Notes under the pieces: model-generated
Databases searched by the model: none
Told to the model about the DNA's origin: nothing
Seen by the model: the letters and a program-made list of their open reading frames with translations, nothing else
Program-made: the position numbers and the translations under genes
From: Streptomyces orinoci
GTDB taxonomy: Bacteria > Actinomycetota > Actinomycetes > Streptomycetales > Streptomycetaceae
Assembly: GCF_003121295.1 (NCBI RefSeq)
Contig: NZ_PHNC01000010.1
Location: 1-64,000, forward strand
Direction of reading: 5' to 3'
DNA length: 64,000 nucleotides
Shown: positions 33,051 through 42,103 of the stretch, piece by piece
How the letters are laid out: each line of letters begins with the position of its first letter
Numbering within the stretch: the first letter of the stretch is position 1

Positions 33051-33090
33051 GGTTCCATTGTCGGTTACGGGTGTCGGCTGCTGATGCCGG

Positions 33091-33885
33091 TCAAGGGTGC
33101 TGGCTGCTGACCGAGACCGTCTCCCCGGTCATATACGAGGAGTAGTCGCTGGCCAGGAAGACGATCACGTTGGCCACCTCCCAGGGCCGGGCGGACCGGC
33201 CGAAGGCCTCGCGGGCGCTGAGTTCGGCCAGCAGGCCGGGGGTGGTGACCTTGGCCAGATGCGGGTGGACGGCCAGGCTGGGGGCGACCGCGTTGACCCG
33301 TACGCCATAGGAGGCCGCCTCCACCGCCGCACAGCGGGTCAGGGCCATCACCCCCGCCTTGGCGGCCGCGTAGTGGGCCTGGCCGCGCTGCGCCCGCCAG
33401 CCCAGCACCGAGGCGTTGTTGACGATCACGCCACCGGTGCCGCCGGCCCGCATCCGGCGCAGGGCGGCGCGGGTGCAGCGGAAGGTGCCGGTCAGGCTGG
33501 TGCCGATGACCTGCTCCCACTGCTCGTCGGTCATCTCGGTGAGCTCCGAAGTGCCGCCCAGACCGGCGTTGTTGACCAGGACGTCCAGTCGTCCGTGCCG
33601 GTCCTCGGCCAGATCCAGCAAGGCGCCGACGGCGCCCTCGCGGCGTACGTCGCAGGGCAGCCCGGCCACCCTGTCCGCACCGAACTCCGCGGCCAGCGCG
33701 GCCACCGCCTCCGCCAGGCGGCGGGTGTGCACATCACCGAGGACAACATCGGCGCCCTCCTCCAGGAAACGGCGGGCGGTGGCGCCGCCGATGCCGGTCC
33801 CGGCGGCGGCGGTGATGACCGCGCTGCGCCCCAACAGCAGTTGGTGGCCCGGGAGATAGGGGGGCGCCTGCTCGACGCTGCTCAT
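33091..33885 (-). CDS. ipdF: IpdF-like short-chain dehydrogenase
   Basis: A 264-residue SDR: ITAAAGTGIGGATARRFLEEGADVVLGD (the GxxxGxG cofactor loop is AAAGTGIGGA), DVLVNNAG, catalytic NNASVLGWRAQRGQAHYAAAKAG. Family members oxidise or reduce HIP-CoA derivatives in the first side-chain cycle. It is divergent from the enoyl-CoA hydratase at 33931 across a palindromic operator. Confidence 0.85.
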   Translation of the reverse strand: MSSVEQAPPYLPGHQLLLGRSAVITAAAGTGIGGATARRFLEEGADVVLGDVHTRRLAEAVAALAAEFGADRVAGLPCDVRREGAVGALLDLAEDRHGRLDVLVNNAGLGGTSELTEMTDEQWEQVIGTSLTGTFRCTRAALRRMRAGGTGGVIVNNASVLGWRAQRGQAHYAAAKAGVMALTRCAAVEAASYGVRVNAVAPSLAVHPHLAKVTTPGLLAELSAREAFGRSARPWEVANVIVFLASDYSSYMTGETVSVSSQHP

Positions 33886-33902
33886 GACGGTACGTTAACC
33901 TA

Positions 33903-33918
33903 CCTAACACTTGTTAGG
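33903..33918. promoter_or_regulatory. KstR2-type operator
   Basis: CCTAACACTTGTTAGG has perfect 7-base arms around a 2-base centre. It lies in the 45-base gap between ipdF and the hydratase gene and overlaps both promoters. It resembles the degenerate copy at 37026 (AACACTTGCTAAC). Confidence 0.65.
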
Positions 33919-33930
33919 GAAGGATCGGCG

Positions 33931-34755
33931 ATGACAGTCCGCTATGAGCGGCTCGGCCCGGTCGCGACCGTCACCATGAACCGGCCCGAATACCGCAACG
34001 CCCAGAATTCCGCGATGACTTACGCCCTGGACGGCGCCTTCGGCCGGGCCGCCGCCGATGACCAGGTCAAGGTGGTGGTGCTGGCCGGCGCGGGTGAGCA
34101 CTTCTCCGCGGGCCATGACATCGGCTCCCCCGGCCGGGACGCCCATCTCCCCTTCGAGCGGCGGGCCGGGTTGTGGTGGGACCACTCGGACAAGAGCGGC
34201 GCGGAGGCCCGCTTCGCCCGGGAGTCGGAGGTCTATCTGGGCATGTGCCGACGCTGGCGGGAGCTGCCCAAGCCGCTGATCGCGTCGGTTCAAGGGGCCT
34301 GTGTGGCGGGCGGGTTGATGCTGGCCTGGGTGTGCGATCTCATTGTGGCCAGTGAGGACGCCTTCTTCGCCGATCCGGTGGTGCGGATGGGCATTCCGGG
34401 GGTGGAGTTCTTCGCCCACCCCTGGGTGATGCCGCCCAGGATCGCCCGCGAGTTCCTCTACACCGGCGACCGGATGAGCGCCCGGCGCGCCTATGAGCTG
34501 GGCATGGTCAACGCGGTGGTGCCCCGTACGGAACTCGCGGATTATGTACGGGACTTGGCCGAACGCATCGCCCGGATGCCGCGGCTGGGCCTGGCACTGG
34601 CCAAACGGGCGGTCAACCAGGCCGAGGACCTCCAGGGACTGCACTCCGGCCTGGATGCGGCCTTCGCCCTGCACCACCTGGCGCATGCGCACAACGCGGA
34701 GACCTCGGCGGATCCGCTCGGCGGGATGGATGTGCGGGCGATGAAGGAGTCCTAA
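33931..34755 (+). CDS. Enoyl-CoA hydratase of the steroid cluster
   Basis: A 274-residue crotonase: VTMNRPEYRNAQNSAMTYALDGAF, oxyanion-hole segments GEHFSAGHDIG and VQGACVAGGLMLAWVCDLIVASEDAFFADPVVRMGIPG. The aromatic-rich insert RAGLWWDHSDKSGAEARFARE is typical of EchA19/EchA13-like members. ATG at 33931 follows GGGAAGGA. It is the first gene of hydratase-FadE-FadE, with no gap to the next gene. Confidence 0.87.
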   Translation: MTVRYERLGPVATVTMNRPEYRNAQNSAMTYALDGAFGRAAADDQVKVVVLAGAGEHFSAGHDIGSPGRDAHLPFERRAGLWWDHSDKSGAEARFARESEVYLGMCRRWRELPKPLIASVQGACVAGGLMLAWVCDLIVASEDAFFADPVVRMGIPGVEFFAHPWVMPPRIAREFLYTGDRMSARRAYELGMVNAVVPRTELADYVRDLAERIARMPRLGLALAKRAVNQAEDLQGLHSGLDAAFALHHLAHAHNAETSADPLGGMDVRAMKES

Positions 34756-35931
34756 GTGGATCTGGAACTCAGCGCCGCCGAACGGGGATTCAGGGACGAG
34801 GCCCGTGCCTGGCTCGCCGGGAACGTACCCCGCGTCCCGCTTGCGCCCCTGGACTCCGAGCGCGGCTTCGCCCGGCACCGGGCCTGGGAGCGGAAGTTGT
34901 ACGAGGCCGGCTGGGCGGTGGTGTCCTGGCCGGTGGAGTACGGCGGGCGGGGGTGCTCCATGGTGGAGTGGCTGCTGTTCGAGGAGGAGTACCACGCGGC
35001 GGGCGCCCCCGCCCGGGTCGGCCAGAACGGCACCCAGCTGCTGGCGCCGACGCTGTTCGCCCATGGCACCGAGGAGCAGCGGGCCCGGGTACTGCCCGCG
35101 ATGGCCCGTGGCGAGACGGTGTGGGCCCAGGCGTGGTCGGAGCCGGAGGCCGGATCGGATCTGGCGGCACTGCGTTCGGTGGCCGTGCGCACGGCAGGTG
35201 GCTGGCTGCTCAGTGGGCAGAAGACCTGGTCCTCGCGGGCGGCCTTCGCCGACCACGCCTTCGGCCTGTTCCGCAGCCACCCCGGGGAGGCACGGCCGCA
35301 CCGGGGGCTGACCTATCTGATGTTCCCGCTGGACGCGGCGGGGGTGACGGTGCGGCCCATCGCCCGCCTGGACGGCCTTCCGGCCTTCGCCGAGATCTTC
35401 CTGGACGAGGTCTTTGTACCGGACGCGGATGTGGTGGGCGAGCCGGGGCGGGGCTGGCAGGTGGCCATGGACACCGCCGCCAGCGAACGGGGCCTGCTGC
35501 TGCGCTCCCCCGGCCGCTTCACTGCCGCCGCGCGGCGGCTGTGGGCGCTGTGGCGGGAGTCCGGCGACCCGGCCCTGGGCGAGCGGGTGGCGGACGCGCT
35601 GATCCGGGCGCGGGCGTACCGGCTGTACGGATACGCGCCGGCCGGCGGGGGCGGGGCGGCTGCTGGGGGCGGAGCGGCCGGCGCGGGCGGGGCGGCCGTT
35701 GGGGGCGGGGCAGCGGCCGCCAGCCTGACCAAGGTCTTCTGGTCGGAGCTGGACCTGGCGCTGCATGAGACGGCCCTGGAGCTGCTGGGTCCATCGCAGG
35801 AGGACTGCGGCGACTGGGCGGCGGGCCACACCTTCGCCCTGGCCGGTCCGCTGTATGCGGGCACCAATGAGATCCAGCGGGACATCATCGCCGAGCGGCT
35901 GCTCGGCCTGCCGAAGGGACGCCGCGGGTGA
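34756..35931 (+). CDS. Acyl-CoA dehydrogenase (FadE, active-subunit type) with Gly/Ala insert
   Basis: A 391-residue ACAD: QAWSEPEAGSDLAALRS and GQKTWSSRAAFADHAFGL bind FAD and substrate, and YAGTNEIQRDIIAERLLG is the C-terminal signature. Between about residues 295 and 322 there is a Gly/Ala low-complexity stretch (GGGGAAAGGG, then GGAAVGGGAAAA) coded by GC-rich repeats. The family normally has a short loop there. GTG at 34756 directly follows the TAA of the hydratase. It probably pairs with the next FadE as an alpha2beta2 steroid dehydrogenase. FadE30 is the closest named role, unproven. Confidence 0.85.
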   Translation: MDLELSAAERGFRDEARAWLAGNVPRVPLAPLDSERGFARHRAWERKLYEAGWAVVSWPVEYGGRGCSMVEWLLFEEEYHAAGAPARVGQNGTQLLAPTLFAHGTEEQRARVLPAMARGETVWAQAWSEPEAGSDLAALRSVAVRTAGGWLLSGQKTWSSRAAFADHAFGLFRSHPGEARPHRGLTYLMFPLDAAGVTVRPIARLDGLPAFAEIFLDEVFVPDADVVGEPGRGWQVAMDTAASERGLLLRSPGRFTAAARRLWALWRESGDPALGERVADALIRARAYRLYGYAPAGGGGAAAGGGAAGAGGAAVGGGAAAASLTKVFWSELDLALHETALELLGPSQEDCGDWAAGHTFALAGPLYAGTNEIQRDIIAERLLGLPKGRRG

Positions 35932-37025
35932 GGTTCTCCCTGGATACGGAGCAGCGGGAGTTCGGCCGGACCCTGGCCCGGCTGCTGGCGGCCTCCGATG
36001 CGCCGGCGGCTGCCCGGGCATGGGCGCGAGGGGAGTACGGCCCGGGCCGCGCCCTGTGCCAACGGCTGGGCGACGCCGGGGTGTTCGCCTTGGCGGTGCC
36101 GGAGAAGCACGGCGGCTGCGGCCCGCTTCCGGTCGAAATCGCCGTGGCCTTCGAGGAGTTGGGACACCATGCGGTGCCCGGTCCGCTGGTGGAAACGGTG
36201 GCGGCGGCGATACTGCTGGGGCGCCTGGGCGGTGTTGGCGCGGCCGAGGAATGGCTCCCCCGGGTGAGCACCGGGCACGCCCTGCTGTCCTTGGCGGCGC
36301 CGGCATCGGACGGCTACGCACTGGACGCGGAGACGGCCGATGCGGTGGTGGTCGCCGGGGAGACGGAGGTGCGGCTGTGGCGGGGGGCATGCGGGGCGGC
36401 GGGGCCGGAGCCGGCTGATGGGAACGCTCGGGCATGCGGGGTGGCGGGCGGCCAAGAGCCGCTGGATGCCGTCATCGGGGGCGGGCCGGGGGCCGGGTCC
36501 TCGTTGGATCCGGTGCGGCGGCTCAGCCGGCCGCCCCGCGGCGGGGAGCCGCTGGCGCACGGGCCGGCCGCTCGGGCGGCTGTTGAAGAGGCCACCCTCT
36601 GGGCCGCGTTCGCCACGGCGGCCCAAGCGCTGGGTGTGGGACAGGCGTTGCTTGACCGGAGCGTGGAGTACGCCCGGCAGCGGCGGCAGTTCGGGGTGGC
36701 CATCGGTTCGTTCCAGGCGGTCAAGCACCGGCTGGCGGATGTGCTGATCGGCCTGGAGTTCGCCCGGCCGCTGGTGTACGGGGCGGCCGTGGCGCTGGCG
36801 GCCGCCCCGGAGCGGGCGGCCGCGGATGTGGCCGCGGCCAAGGTGGCCGCCGGTGAGGCGGGGTACGCGGCGGCGCGGGCGGCGCTCCAGGTCCATGGGG
36901 CGATCGGCTATACCGCCGAGTACGACCTGTCGCTGTGGATCGGGCGGGCCCGGGCCCTTCGCTGCGCCTGGGGCACTCCCGGGGAGTGCCGGCGACGGGT
37001 GCTCACCGAACCATTTCACAAGTAA
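35928..37025 (+). CDS. Acyl-CoA dehydrogenase (FadE, partner-subunit type)
   Basis: A 365-residue ACAD-like protein. The C-terminal half is well conserved (GVGQALLDRSVEYARQRRQFGVAIGSFQAVKHRLADVLIG and QVHGAIGYTAEYDLSLWIGRAR). The middle is degenerate and Gly/Ala-rich (DAVIGGGPGAGSSLDP). It overlaps the previous gene by 4 bases (GTGA). Such pairs form heterotetrameric steroid acyl-CoA dehydrogenases in actinobacteria, with one subunit contributing the catalytic base. Confidence 0.83.
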   Translation: MRFSLDTEQREFGRTLARLLAASDAPAAARAWARGEYGPGRALCQRLGDAGVFALAVPEKHGGCGPLPVEIAVAFEELGHHAVPGPLVETVAAAILLGRLGGVGAAEEWLPRVSTGHALLSLAAPASDGYALDAETADAVVVAGETEVRLWRGACGAAGPEPADGNARACGVAGGQEPLDAVIGGGPGAGSSLDPVRRLSRPPRGGEPLAHGPAARAAVEEATLWAAFATAAQALGVGQALLDRSVEYARQRRQFGVAIGSFQAVKHRLADVLIGLEFARPLVYGAAVALAAAPERAAADVAAAKVAAGEAGYAAARAALQVHGAIGYTAEYDLSLWIGRARALRCAWGTPGECRRRVLTEPFHK

Positions 37026-37038
37026 AACACTTGCTAAC
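37026..37038. promoter_or_regulatory. Partial KstR2-type site before the FUSC gene
   Basis: AACACTTGCTAAC matches 12 of the 13 bases covering the core of the operator at 33903 (AACACTTGTTAGG region, with changes at the edge). It lies 10 bases before the FUSC start and just after the FadE stop, so the membrane protein may be regulated with the steroid genes. Confidence 0.4.
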
Positions 37039-37047
37039 CTTTCACTT

Positions 37048-38544
37048 ATGGCAAAGCCTCTCCCCCTCCGTGGCCTGCTCCGGCTGAACCCGCCCGCCGA
37101 CATCTGGCACAAGCCCGCGTTCAGCGCCGCGCTCGCCATGGCCGTCCCCGAGCTGACGCTGCTCCTGCTCGGCCGCCTCGACCTGGCCCTCTACACCGCC
37201 GCAGGCGCGTTGTGCGCGCTGTACGGCCACGACCGGCCGTACCGGGCGCGGGCCCGGCTGGTGGGCGGAGTGGTACTGGCCGCGGTCGCCGGGGTGGGGC
37301 TGGCGCTCACCTGCGCCGCGCTGGTGCCGTCCCCGGCGCTGCGGGTGGCGCTTGCGGCGCTGGTGGCGGCGGCGCATAAGACGGGCTGTGACGCGGCCGG
37401 GGTGGGGCCGCCCGGCAATATCGTGCTGACCTTCGTCACCTCAACGGCCTTCTTCGTCCCCCAGCGGCCCGGTGAGGTGCCCGCCCATCTGGCCCTGGTG
37501 GTGCTGTCGGGGCTACTTGCCTGGCTGGTCTGTATGGCGCCGGGCCTGGTACGGCCGTACGGGCCGGAGCGGATCGCCACGGCCCGCGCGCTGGAGGCGG
37601 CGGCCCGGCTGCGGGGCGCCGGGACGGATGGGCAGGCGCGGGCCCGCCATGCGGTGATCACCGCGGTCGGCGCGGCCCGGCGTACGATCGCCGGTTCCGC
37701 GCTGCGTGAGGCGCTGCGCCCGCTGGTGGCGGAGGCCGAGCGGGCACTGGCGGACGGTGCGGCGGATCCGGCGGCCGCGGAGTCACTGCGGACGCGGGCC
37801 CGGGTACTGCGGCGTGGCGGGCCGGTTCCGCCGTCCCGGGTCACGGTGCCCGCCGAGCCGGAGATGCCGCGCCCGTCCGCCCCTCTGTCACCGTCCGCCG
37901 GGGTCCGGGTGGCGCTGGGCGGCTGCGCCGCCGGGTGGACGGCGCTGGCCCTGGGCTTCGGCCACCCCTACTGGGCGGTGGTGACCGCCGCGTCCGTCTG
38001 CCAGGCCCATACCGCTCTGTCCTGGCAGCGCGGGGTCCAGCGGGTGCTGGGCAATCTGCTCGGCCTGGCGGTCTTCACCGCCCTGCTGCCGCTCGCCCGC
38101 ACCGGGGCGGTGGCCCTGGTGCTGATCACCCTGGCCCTGCAGGTGGCGGCGGAGGCGACCATCGCGTGCAACTACTGGCTGGGCACGGTCTGGGTGACGC
38201 CGATGGCACTGTTCCTGGGCGAATTCGCCGCCGCTCACCCGGCCCGGCATCTGGCAGCGGACCGTTGGCTGGACACGGTGGTGGGGGCGGTGCTGGGTCT
38301 GGCGGCGTGTGTGCTGGTCACCAACCGACGGGCGGCCCGCCGGGCGGAGCGGGCGGTGACCCGGCTGCGCACGGTGGCCGATGAGCCGGGCTCCCGGCAC
38401 CAACTTGCCGGTGCGCTGGTGGAGTTGCGGGAGGCCGTGGAGGTGGCCACGGGCGAATGGTGGGTCACCGCACCGGCGGAGGCGGCAGCCGTGGAGCGCG
38501 AGGCCCATGCGAGGCTGACCCGGCTGCTGGGGTCCCCCTCGTAA
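37048..38544 (+). CDS. FUSC-family membrane protein (putative aromatic/organic acid exporter)
   Basis: A 498-residue protein with two sets of transmembrane helices split by a soluble segment: first AALAMAVPELTLLLLGRLDLALYTAAGALCALYGHDRPYRAR, second GVRVALGGCAAGWTALALGFGHPYWAVVTAASVCQAHTALSWQRGVQRVLGNLLG. The YWAVVTAA...QR..GT..G pattern is the FUSC signature (AaeB/YccS-like). ATG at 37048 has no ribosome site. Its place after the FadE pair suggests export or membrane handling of a steroid intermediate; this is inference. Confidence 0.85.
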   Translation: MAKPLPLRGLLRLNPPADIWHKPAFSAALAMAVPELTLLLLGRLDLALYTAAGALCALYGHDRPYRARARLVGGVVLAAVAGVGLALTCAALVPSPALRVALAALVAAAHKTGCDAAGVGPPGNIVLTFVTSTAFFVPQRPGEVPAHLALVVLSGLLAWLVCMAPGLVRPYGPERIATARALEAAARLRGAGTDGQARARHAVITAVGAARRTIAGSALREALRPLVAEAERALADGAADPAAAESLRTRARVLRRGGPVPPSRVTVPAEPEMPRPSAPLSPSAGVRVALGGCAAGWTALALGFGHPYWAVVTAASVCQAHTALSWQRGVQRVLGNLLGLAVFTALLPLARTGAVALVLITLALQVAAEATIACNYWLGTVWVTPMALFLGEFAAAHPARHLAADRWLDTVVGAVLGLAACVLVTNRRAARRAERAVTRLRTVADEPGSRHQLAGALVELREAVEVATGEWWVTAPAEAAAVEREAHARLTRLLGSPS

Positions 38545-38593
38545 GCGCCGCGGGGACAGATCGCACTCCCACGCAACCAGCTGCGCCCTACCA

Positions 38594-38770
38594 GGGGCCC
38601 GGGGAACTGCGCCACCAGCCACGGATGGCCCGCACCCACAACACAACGGAGCGCCTCCAGGGGCGCGGGGGAACTGCGCGAGCAACCACCCAGGGCCCGC
38701 ACTCGCAACACAACGGGGGCACCCTTAGGGGGCGCGGGGAACTGCGCGACCAGCCACCCACGGCCCGCGC
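38594..38770 (+). repeat. Three tandem copies of a dispersed Streptomyces intergenic repeat
   Basis: A unit of about 60-70 bases starting GGGCGCGGGGAACTGCGCGA, then CCAGCCACCCACGGCCCGCA and CACAACACAACGG, occurs at 38594-38649, 38660-38714 and 38729-38770 with drift. Single copies occur at 39439-39484 (reverse) and 42033-42089. The unit can fold and sits only between genes. Confidence 0.75.
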
Positions 38771-38875
38771 TGGATCCTCAAGGCCATGGACGGCACGCCC
38801 CTACGGGGCGTAGGCATGCGCGGACCCGGCAGAATCGAGCCAGTTCACCGCACCCGACCACAGAGGACCGCCCCC

Positions 38876-39382
38876 GTGACCGAGGACATCGTCGCACGCG
38901 TGCTGCGCCAGTGGGAGAAGGTCCACCCCGGCCTGGACACCGCCCCGATGGCCGTGATCGGCCGGCTCAACCGCTGCTCGGCCCTGCTGCAGCAGGCCAC
39001 CGACGCCCCGCTGGCCGGCGAGGGGCTCAACCGGGCCGAGTTCGACATCCTCGGCACCCTGCGGCGGATGGGCCGGGAGATGACCCCCGGGCAGCTGGCC
39101 CGGGAGACCTTCGCCTCGGGGGCGGCGGTCACCAAGCGGCTGCGGGCGCTGGAGGAACGCGGCCTGGTCTCCCGGCGGGCCGACGACCGGGACCGGCGGG
39201 TGGCCCACCTCTCCCTGACCGAGGCCGGCCGGGAGCTGATCGACCGGCTCATCCCACAGCAGCTCGGCTATGAGCAGTCCCTGCTGGCCGGGCTGGACGA
39301 GGACCGCCGGGCGGAGCTGACGCGGATCCTCGCCGAGTTGCTGGTGGTGCTGGAAGGGCGGCTGGGCGGCCTCCAGCCGTAG
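38876..39382 (+). CDS. MarR-family transcriptional regulator
   Basis: A 168-residue MarR protein: LNRAEFDILGTLRRMGREMTPGQLARETFASGAAVTKRLRALEERGLVSRRADDRDRRVAHLSLTEAG is the complete winged helix. GTG at 38876. No divergent target gene is adjacent, so its regulon is unknown. Confidence 0.9.
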   Translation: MTEDIVARVLRQWEKVHPGLDTAPMAVIGRLNRCSALLQQATDAPLAGEGLNRAEFDILGTLRRMGREMTPGQLARETFASGAAVTKRLRALEERGLVSRRADDRDRRVAHLSLTEAGRELIDRLIPQQLGYEQSLLAGLDEDRRAELTRILAELLVVLEGRLGGLQP

Positions 39383-39438
39383 CCCCCGCCCGGGGTGCCG
39401 GAGAGTGGGGCGGCCCCACACATTGGGTCGCGTCGTAA

Positions 39439-39484
39439 TGTGCGGGCCGCCCCGGGCCGGCCACGCAGTTCCCCGCGCCCCTGA
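39439..39484 (-). repeat. Reverse copy of the dispersed intergenic repeat
   Basis: Read on the minus strand, GGGCGCGGGGAACTGCGTGG then CCGGCCCGGGGCGGCCCGCA matches the repeat at 38594-38770. Nothing else is recognisable in the 39383-39660 gap. Confidence 0.6.
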
Positions 39485-39664
39485 GCGGGGCTGCCGCACG
39501 GTGCCGCGTCTGCGGGCCGTCGGTGGCCGGTCGTACCCATGGCCGGGCCCCCAGTCCGGGGTGCGGGCTGTCCGTGCCCGGTCACGCCCCACGCCCCCGA
39601 TGGCGCGCCCGGCGAGGAACCTGGCACATACCCGCCCGGGGTAACCGGCGAGCTCTTGCGTGGC

Positions 39665-39713
39665 ATACACCCCGGGGGTATACATGTGCTCAATAGATAC
39701 CCCCTAGGGGTAT
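39665..39713 (+). promoter_or_regulatory. Two CsoR-type copper operators before copA
   Basis: ATACACCCCGGGGGTATAC (39665-39683) and ATACCCCCTAGGGGTAT (39697-39713) are C-tract/G-tract palindromes with the TACCCC...GGGGTA form bound by the copper repressor CsoR. They lie 32 bases apart, start to start, so on the same helix face. No csoR or copZ gene is in the window. Confidence 0.8.
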
Positions 39714-39737
39714 GGGAAACCACCCGAGGAGCAGCGA

Positions 39738-41990
39738 ATGACCACCGCGCCCCCCAGTACCACCGGCACCGCCGAGGTCGAGCTGGCCATCGGCGGTATG
39801 ACCTGCGCCTCCTGTGCGGCCCGGATAGAGAAGAAGCTCAACCGGATGGACGGGGTGACCGCGACCGTCAACTACGCCACCGAGAAGGCCAAGGTCACCC
39901 ATCGCACCGATGTCACCGTGGCCGACCTGGTGGCCACCGTGGAAGCCACCGGGTACACCGCCGCCCCGCCCGCCCCGGCCCGTACCCGCGCCGCGGGACC
40001 GGCCGGGGCGGGCGGGGAAGCCGATGAGCTGGCCCCGCTGCGGCAGCGGCTGGTCACCGCCGTGGCGCTGGCGGTGCCGGTGGTGGTGCTGGCCATGGTC
40101 CCGGCCTGGCAGTTCACCTACTGGCAGTGGCTGTCGCTGACCTTGACCGCCCCGGTGGTCACCTATGCCGCCTGGCCCTTCCACCGGGCCGCGGTCACCA
40201 ATGCCCGCCATGGCGCGGCCACCATGGACACCCTGATATCGCTGGGGACCTCGGCGGCGTTCCTGTGGTCGGTATGGGCGCTGTTCTTCGGTGACGCGGG
40301 GATGCCCGGCATGCGGCACCCCTTTGAGCTGACCATCGCCCGTGGCGAGGGCGCGAGCAATATCTATCTGGAGGCCGCCGCCGGGGTGACCGCCTTCATC
40401 CTGGCCGGGCGCTACTTCGAGGCCCGCTCCAAGCGGCGGGCGGGTGCCGCGCTCAAGGCGCTGCTGGAACTGGGCGCCAAGGAAGTGACCGTACTGCGGG
40501 ACGGGCGCGAAGTACCCCTTCCTGCCGAGGAGTTGGCCGTGGGCGACCGCTTTGTCGTCCGTCCCGGCGAGAAGATCGCCACCGACGGCCGGGTGGTGGA
40601 GGGCAGTTCGGCCGTGGACGCCTCCATGCTCACCGGGGAGTCGGTGCCGGTGGAGGTGGGTGTGGGTGACGGCGTCACCGGGGCCACCATCAACGCCGGG
40701 GGCCGTCTGGTGGTGGAGGCCACCCGGGTCGGGTCGGACACCCAGCTGTCCCGGATGGCCAGGCTGGTGGAGGACGCGCAGAACGGCAAGGCCGCCGCCC
40801 AGCGGCTGGCCGACCGGATCTCCGGGGTTTTCGTCCCGGTGGTCATCGCCCTCGCCCTGGGCACCCTGGCGTTCTGGCTGCTCAGCGGTGCCGGGCTGAC
40901 CGCCGCCTTCACCGCCGCCGTGGCGGTCCTGATCATCGCCTGCCCCTGTGCGCTGGGGCTGGCCACGCCCACCGCGCTGATGGTCGGCACCGGGCGGGGC
41001 GCCCAGCTGGGCATCCTGATCAAGGGGCCCGAGGTGCTGGAGACCACCCGGGGCGTGGACACCGTGGTGCTGGACAAGACCGGAACCGTCACCACCGGCC
41101 GGATGACCCTGCTGGCCGTCCATCCCGCTGACGGGGTGGACGAGTCCCAAGTGCTGCGTCTGGCCGGGGCCTTGGAGCACTCCTCGGAGCACCCGATCGC
41201 CCGGGCGGTGGCCGCCGGGGCTGCCGAGCGGGTCGGCAGCCTGCCGGTCCCGGAGCAGTTCACCAGCCGGCCGGGGCTGGGTGTGCGGGGCGTGGTGGAC
41301 GGCCATACGGTGCTGGTGGGGCGGGAGAAGCTGCTGGCGGTGCCGCTGCCGGAGGAGCTGGTACGGGCGAAGGCGCAGGCCGAGGCGGCGGGACGGACCG
41401 CGATCGTCGTGGCCTGGGACGGTGCGGCGCGGGCGGTGCTGGAGGTGACCGACGCGGTCAAGGAGACCAGCGCCGAGGCCGTGCGCCGGCTGCGCGCCCT
41501 GGGACTCACCCCGGTCCTGCTGACCGGTGACAACCAGGCTGCCGCAAGGGCCGTCGCGGCCGAGGTGGGCATCGAGGAGGTGATCGCCGAGGTGCTGCCC
41601 GAGGACAAGGTGGCGGTGGTCAAGCGCCTTCAGGGGCAGGGGCGTTCGGTGGCCATGGTCGGTGACGGGGTCAATGACGCGGCCGCGCTGGCCCAGGCGG
41701 ATCTGGGGCTGGCGATGGGCACCGGCACGGATGCCGCCATCGAGGCGGGGGATCTCACCCTGGTCCGTGGTGACTTGCGGGCGGCGGCGGACGCGATCCG
41801 GCTCGCCCGGCGGACGCTGGGCACCATCAGGTCCAATCTCTTCTGGGCCTTCGCCTACAACGTGGCCGCGCTGCCGCTGGCCGCGGCGGGTCTGCTCAAT
41901 CCGATGATCGCCGGGGCCGCGATGGCCTTTTCCTCGGTGTTCGTGGTCGGCAACAGCCTGCGGTTGCGGGGTTTCAAGGCCGCGAACTGA
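39738..41990 (+). CDS. copA: CopA, Cu(I)-exporting P1B-type ATPase
   Basis: A 750-residue P-type ATPase. The N-terminal heavy-metal domain (residues about 12-75) has [15 protein letters not shown]. Further motifs are TGES, the CPC metal site of helix 6 (about residue 402, [11 protein letters not shown]), the phosphorylated Asp446 in [15 protein letters not shown] of the N-domain and [18 protein letters not shown]. The C-terminal [23 protein letters not shown] fits Cu+-specific P1B-1 pumps. It detoxifies copper and should be induced through the CsoR operators directly upstream. Confidence 0.93.
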   Translation: MTTAPPSTTGTAEVELAIGGMTCASCAARIEKKLNRMDGVTATVNYATEKAKVTHRTDVTVADLVATVEATGYTAAPPAPARTRAAGPAGAGGEADELAPLRQRLVTAVALAVPVVVLAMVPAWQFTYWQWLSLTLTAPVVTYAAWPFHRAAVTNARHGAATMDTLISLGTSAAFLWSVWALFFGDAGMPGMRHPFELTIARGEGASNIYLEAAAGVTAFILAGRYFEARSKRRAGAALKALLELGAKEVTVLRDGREVPLPAEELAVGDRFVVRPGEKIATDGRVVEGSSAVDASMLTGESVPVEVGVGDGVTGATINAGGRLVVEATRVGSDTQLSRMARLVEDAQNGKAAAQRLADRISGVFVPVVIALALGTLAFWLLSGAGLTAAFTAAVAVLIIACPCALGLATPTALMVGTGRGAQLGILIKGPEVLETTRGVDTVVLDKTGTVTTGRMTLLAVHPADGVDESQVLRLAGALEHSSEHPIARAVAAGAAERVGSLPVPEQFTSRPGLGVRGVVDGHTVLVGREKLLAVPLPEELVRAKAQAEAAGRTAIVVAWDGAARAVLEVTDAVKETSAEAVRRLRALGLTPVLLTGDNQAAARAVAAEVGIEEVIAEVLPEDKVAVVKRLQGQGRSVAMVGDGVNDAAALAQADLGLAMGTGTDAAIEAGDLTLVRGDLRAAADAIRLARRTLGTIRSNLFWAFAYNVAALPLAAAGLLNPMIAGAAMAFSSVFVVGNSLRLRGFKAAN

Positions 41991-42032
41991 CCCGGCGCGC
42001 ACCGTCGCCGGGTGGGCGCCGGGCGCCCCGTC

Positions 42033-42089
42033 AGGGACGCGGGGAACTGCGCGACCAGCCCAAGACGGCCCGCACCCGGAGCACAACGA
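42033..42089 (+). repeat. Copy of the dispersed intergenic repeat after copA
   Basis: AGGGACGCGGGGAACTGCGC then GACCAGCCCAAGACGGCCCGCACC and AGCACAACGAA, the same unit as at 38594-38770. It lies between convergent copA and the lipoprotein gene. Confidence 0.65.
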
Positions 42090-42103
42090 ATGCGCCCGAG
42101 CCC

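Noticed and set aside
34790..35170. Pro/Arg/Ala-rich minus-strand frame
   Set aside because: Shadow of the acyl-CoA dehydrogenase gene.
38594..38770. Possible CRISPR-like or tRNA-like structure
   Set aside because: The unit is a known type of dispersed intergenic repeat, without unique spacers or cloverleaf.
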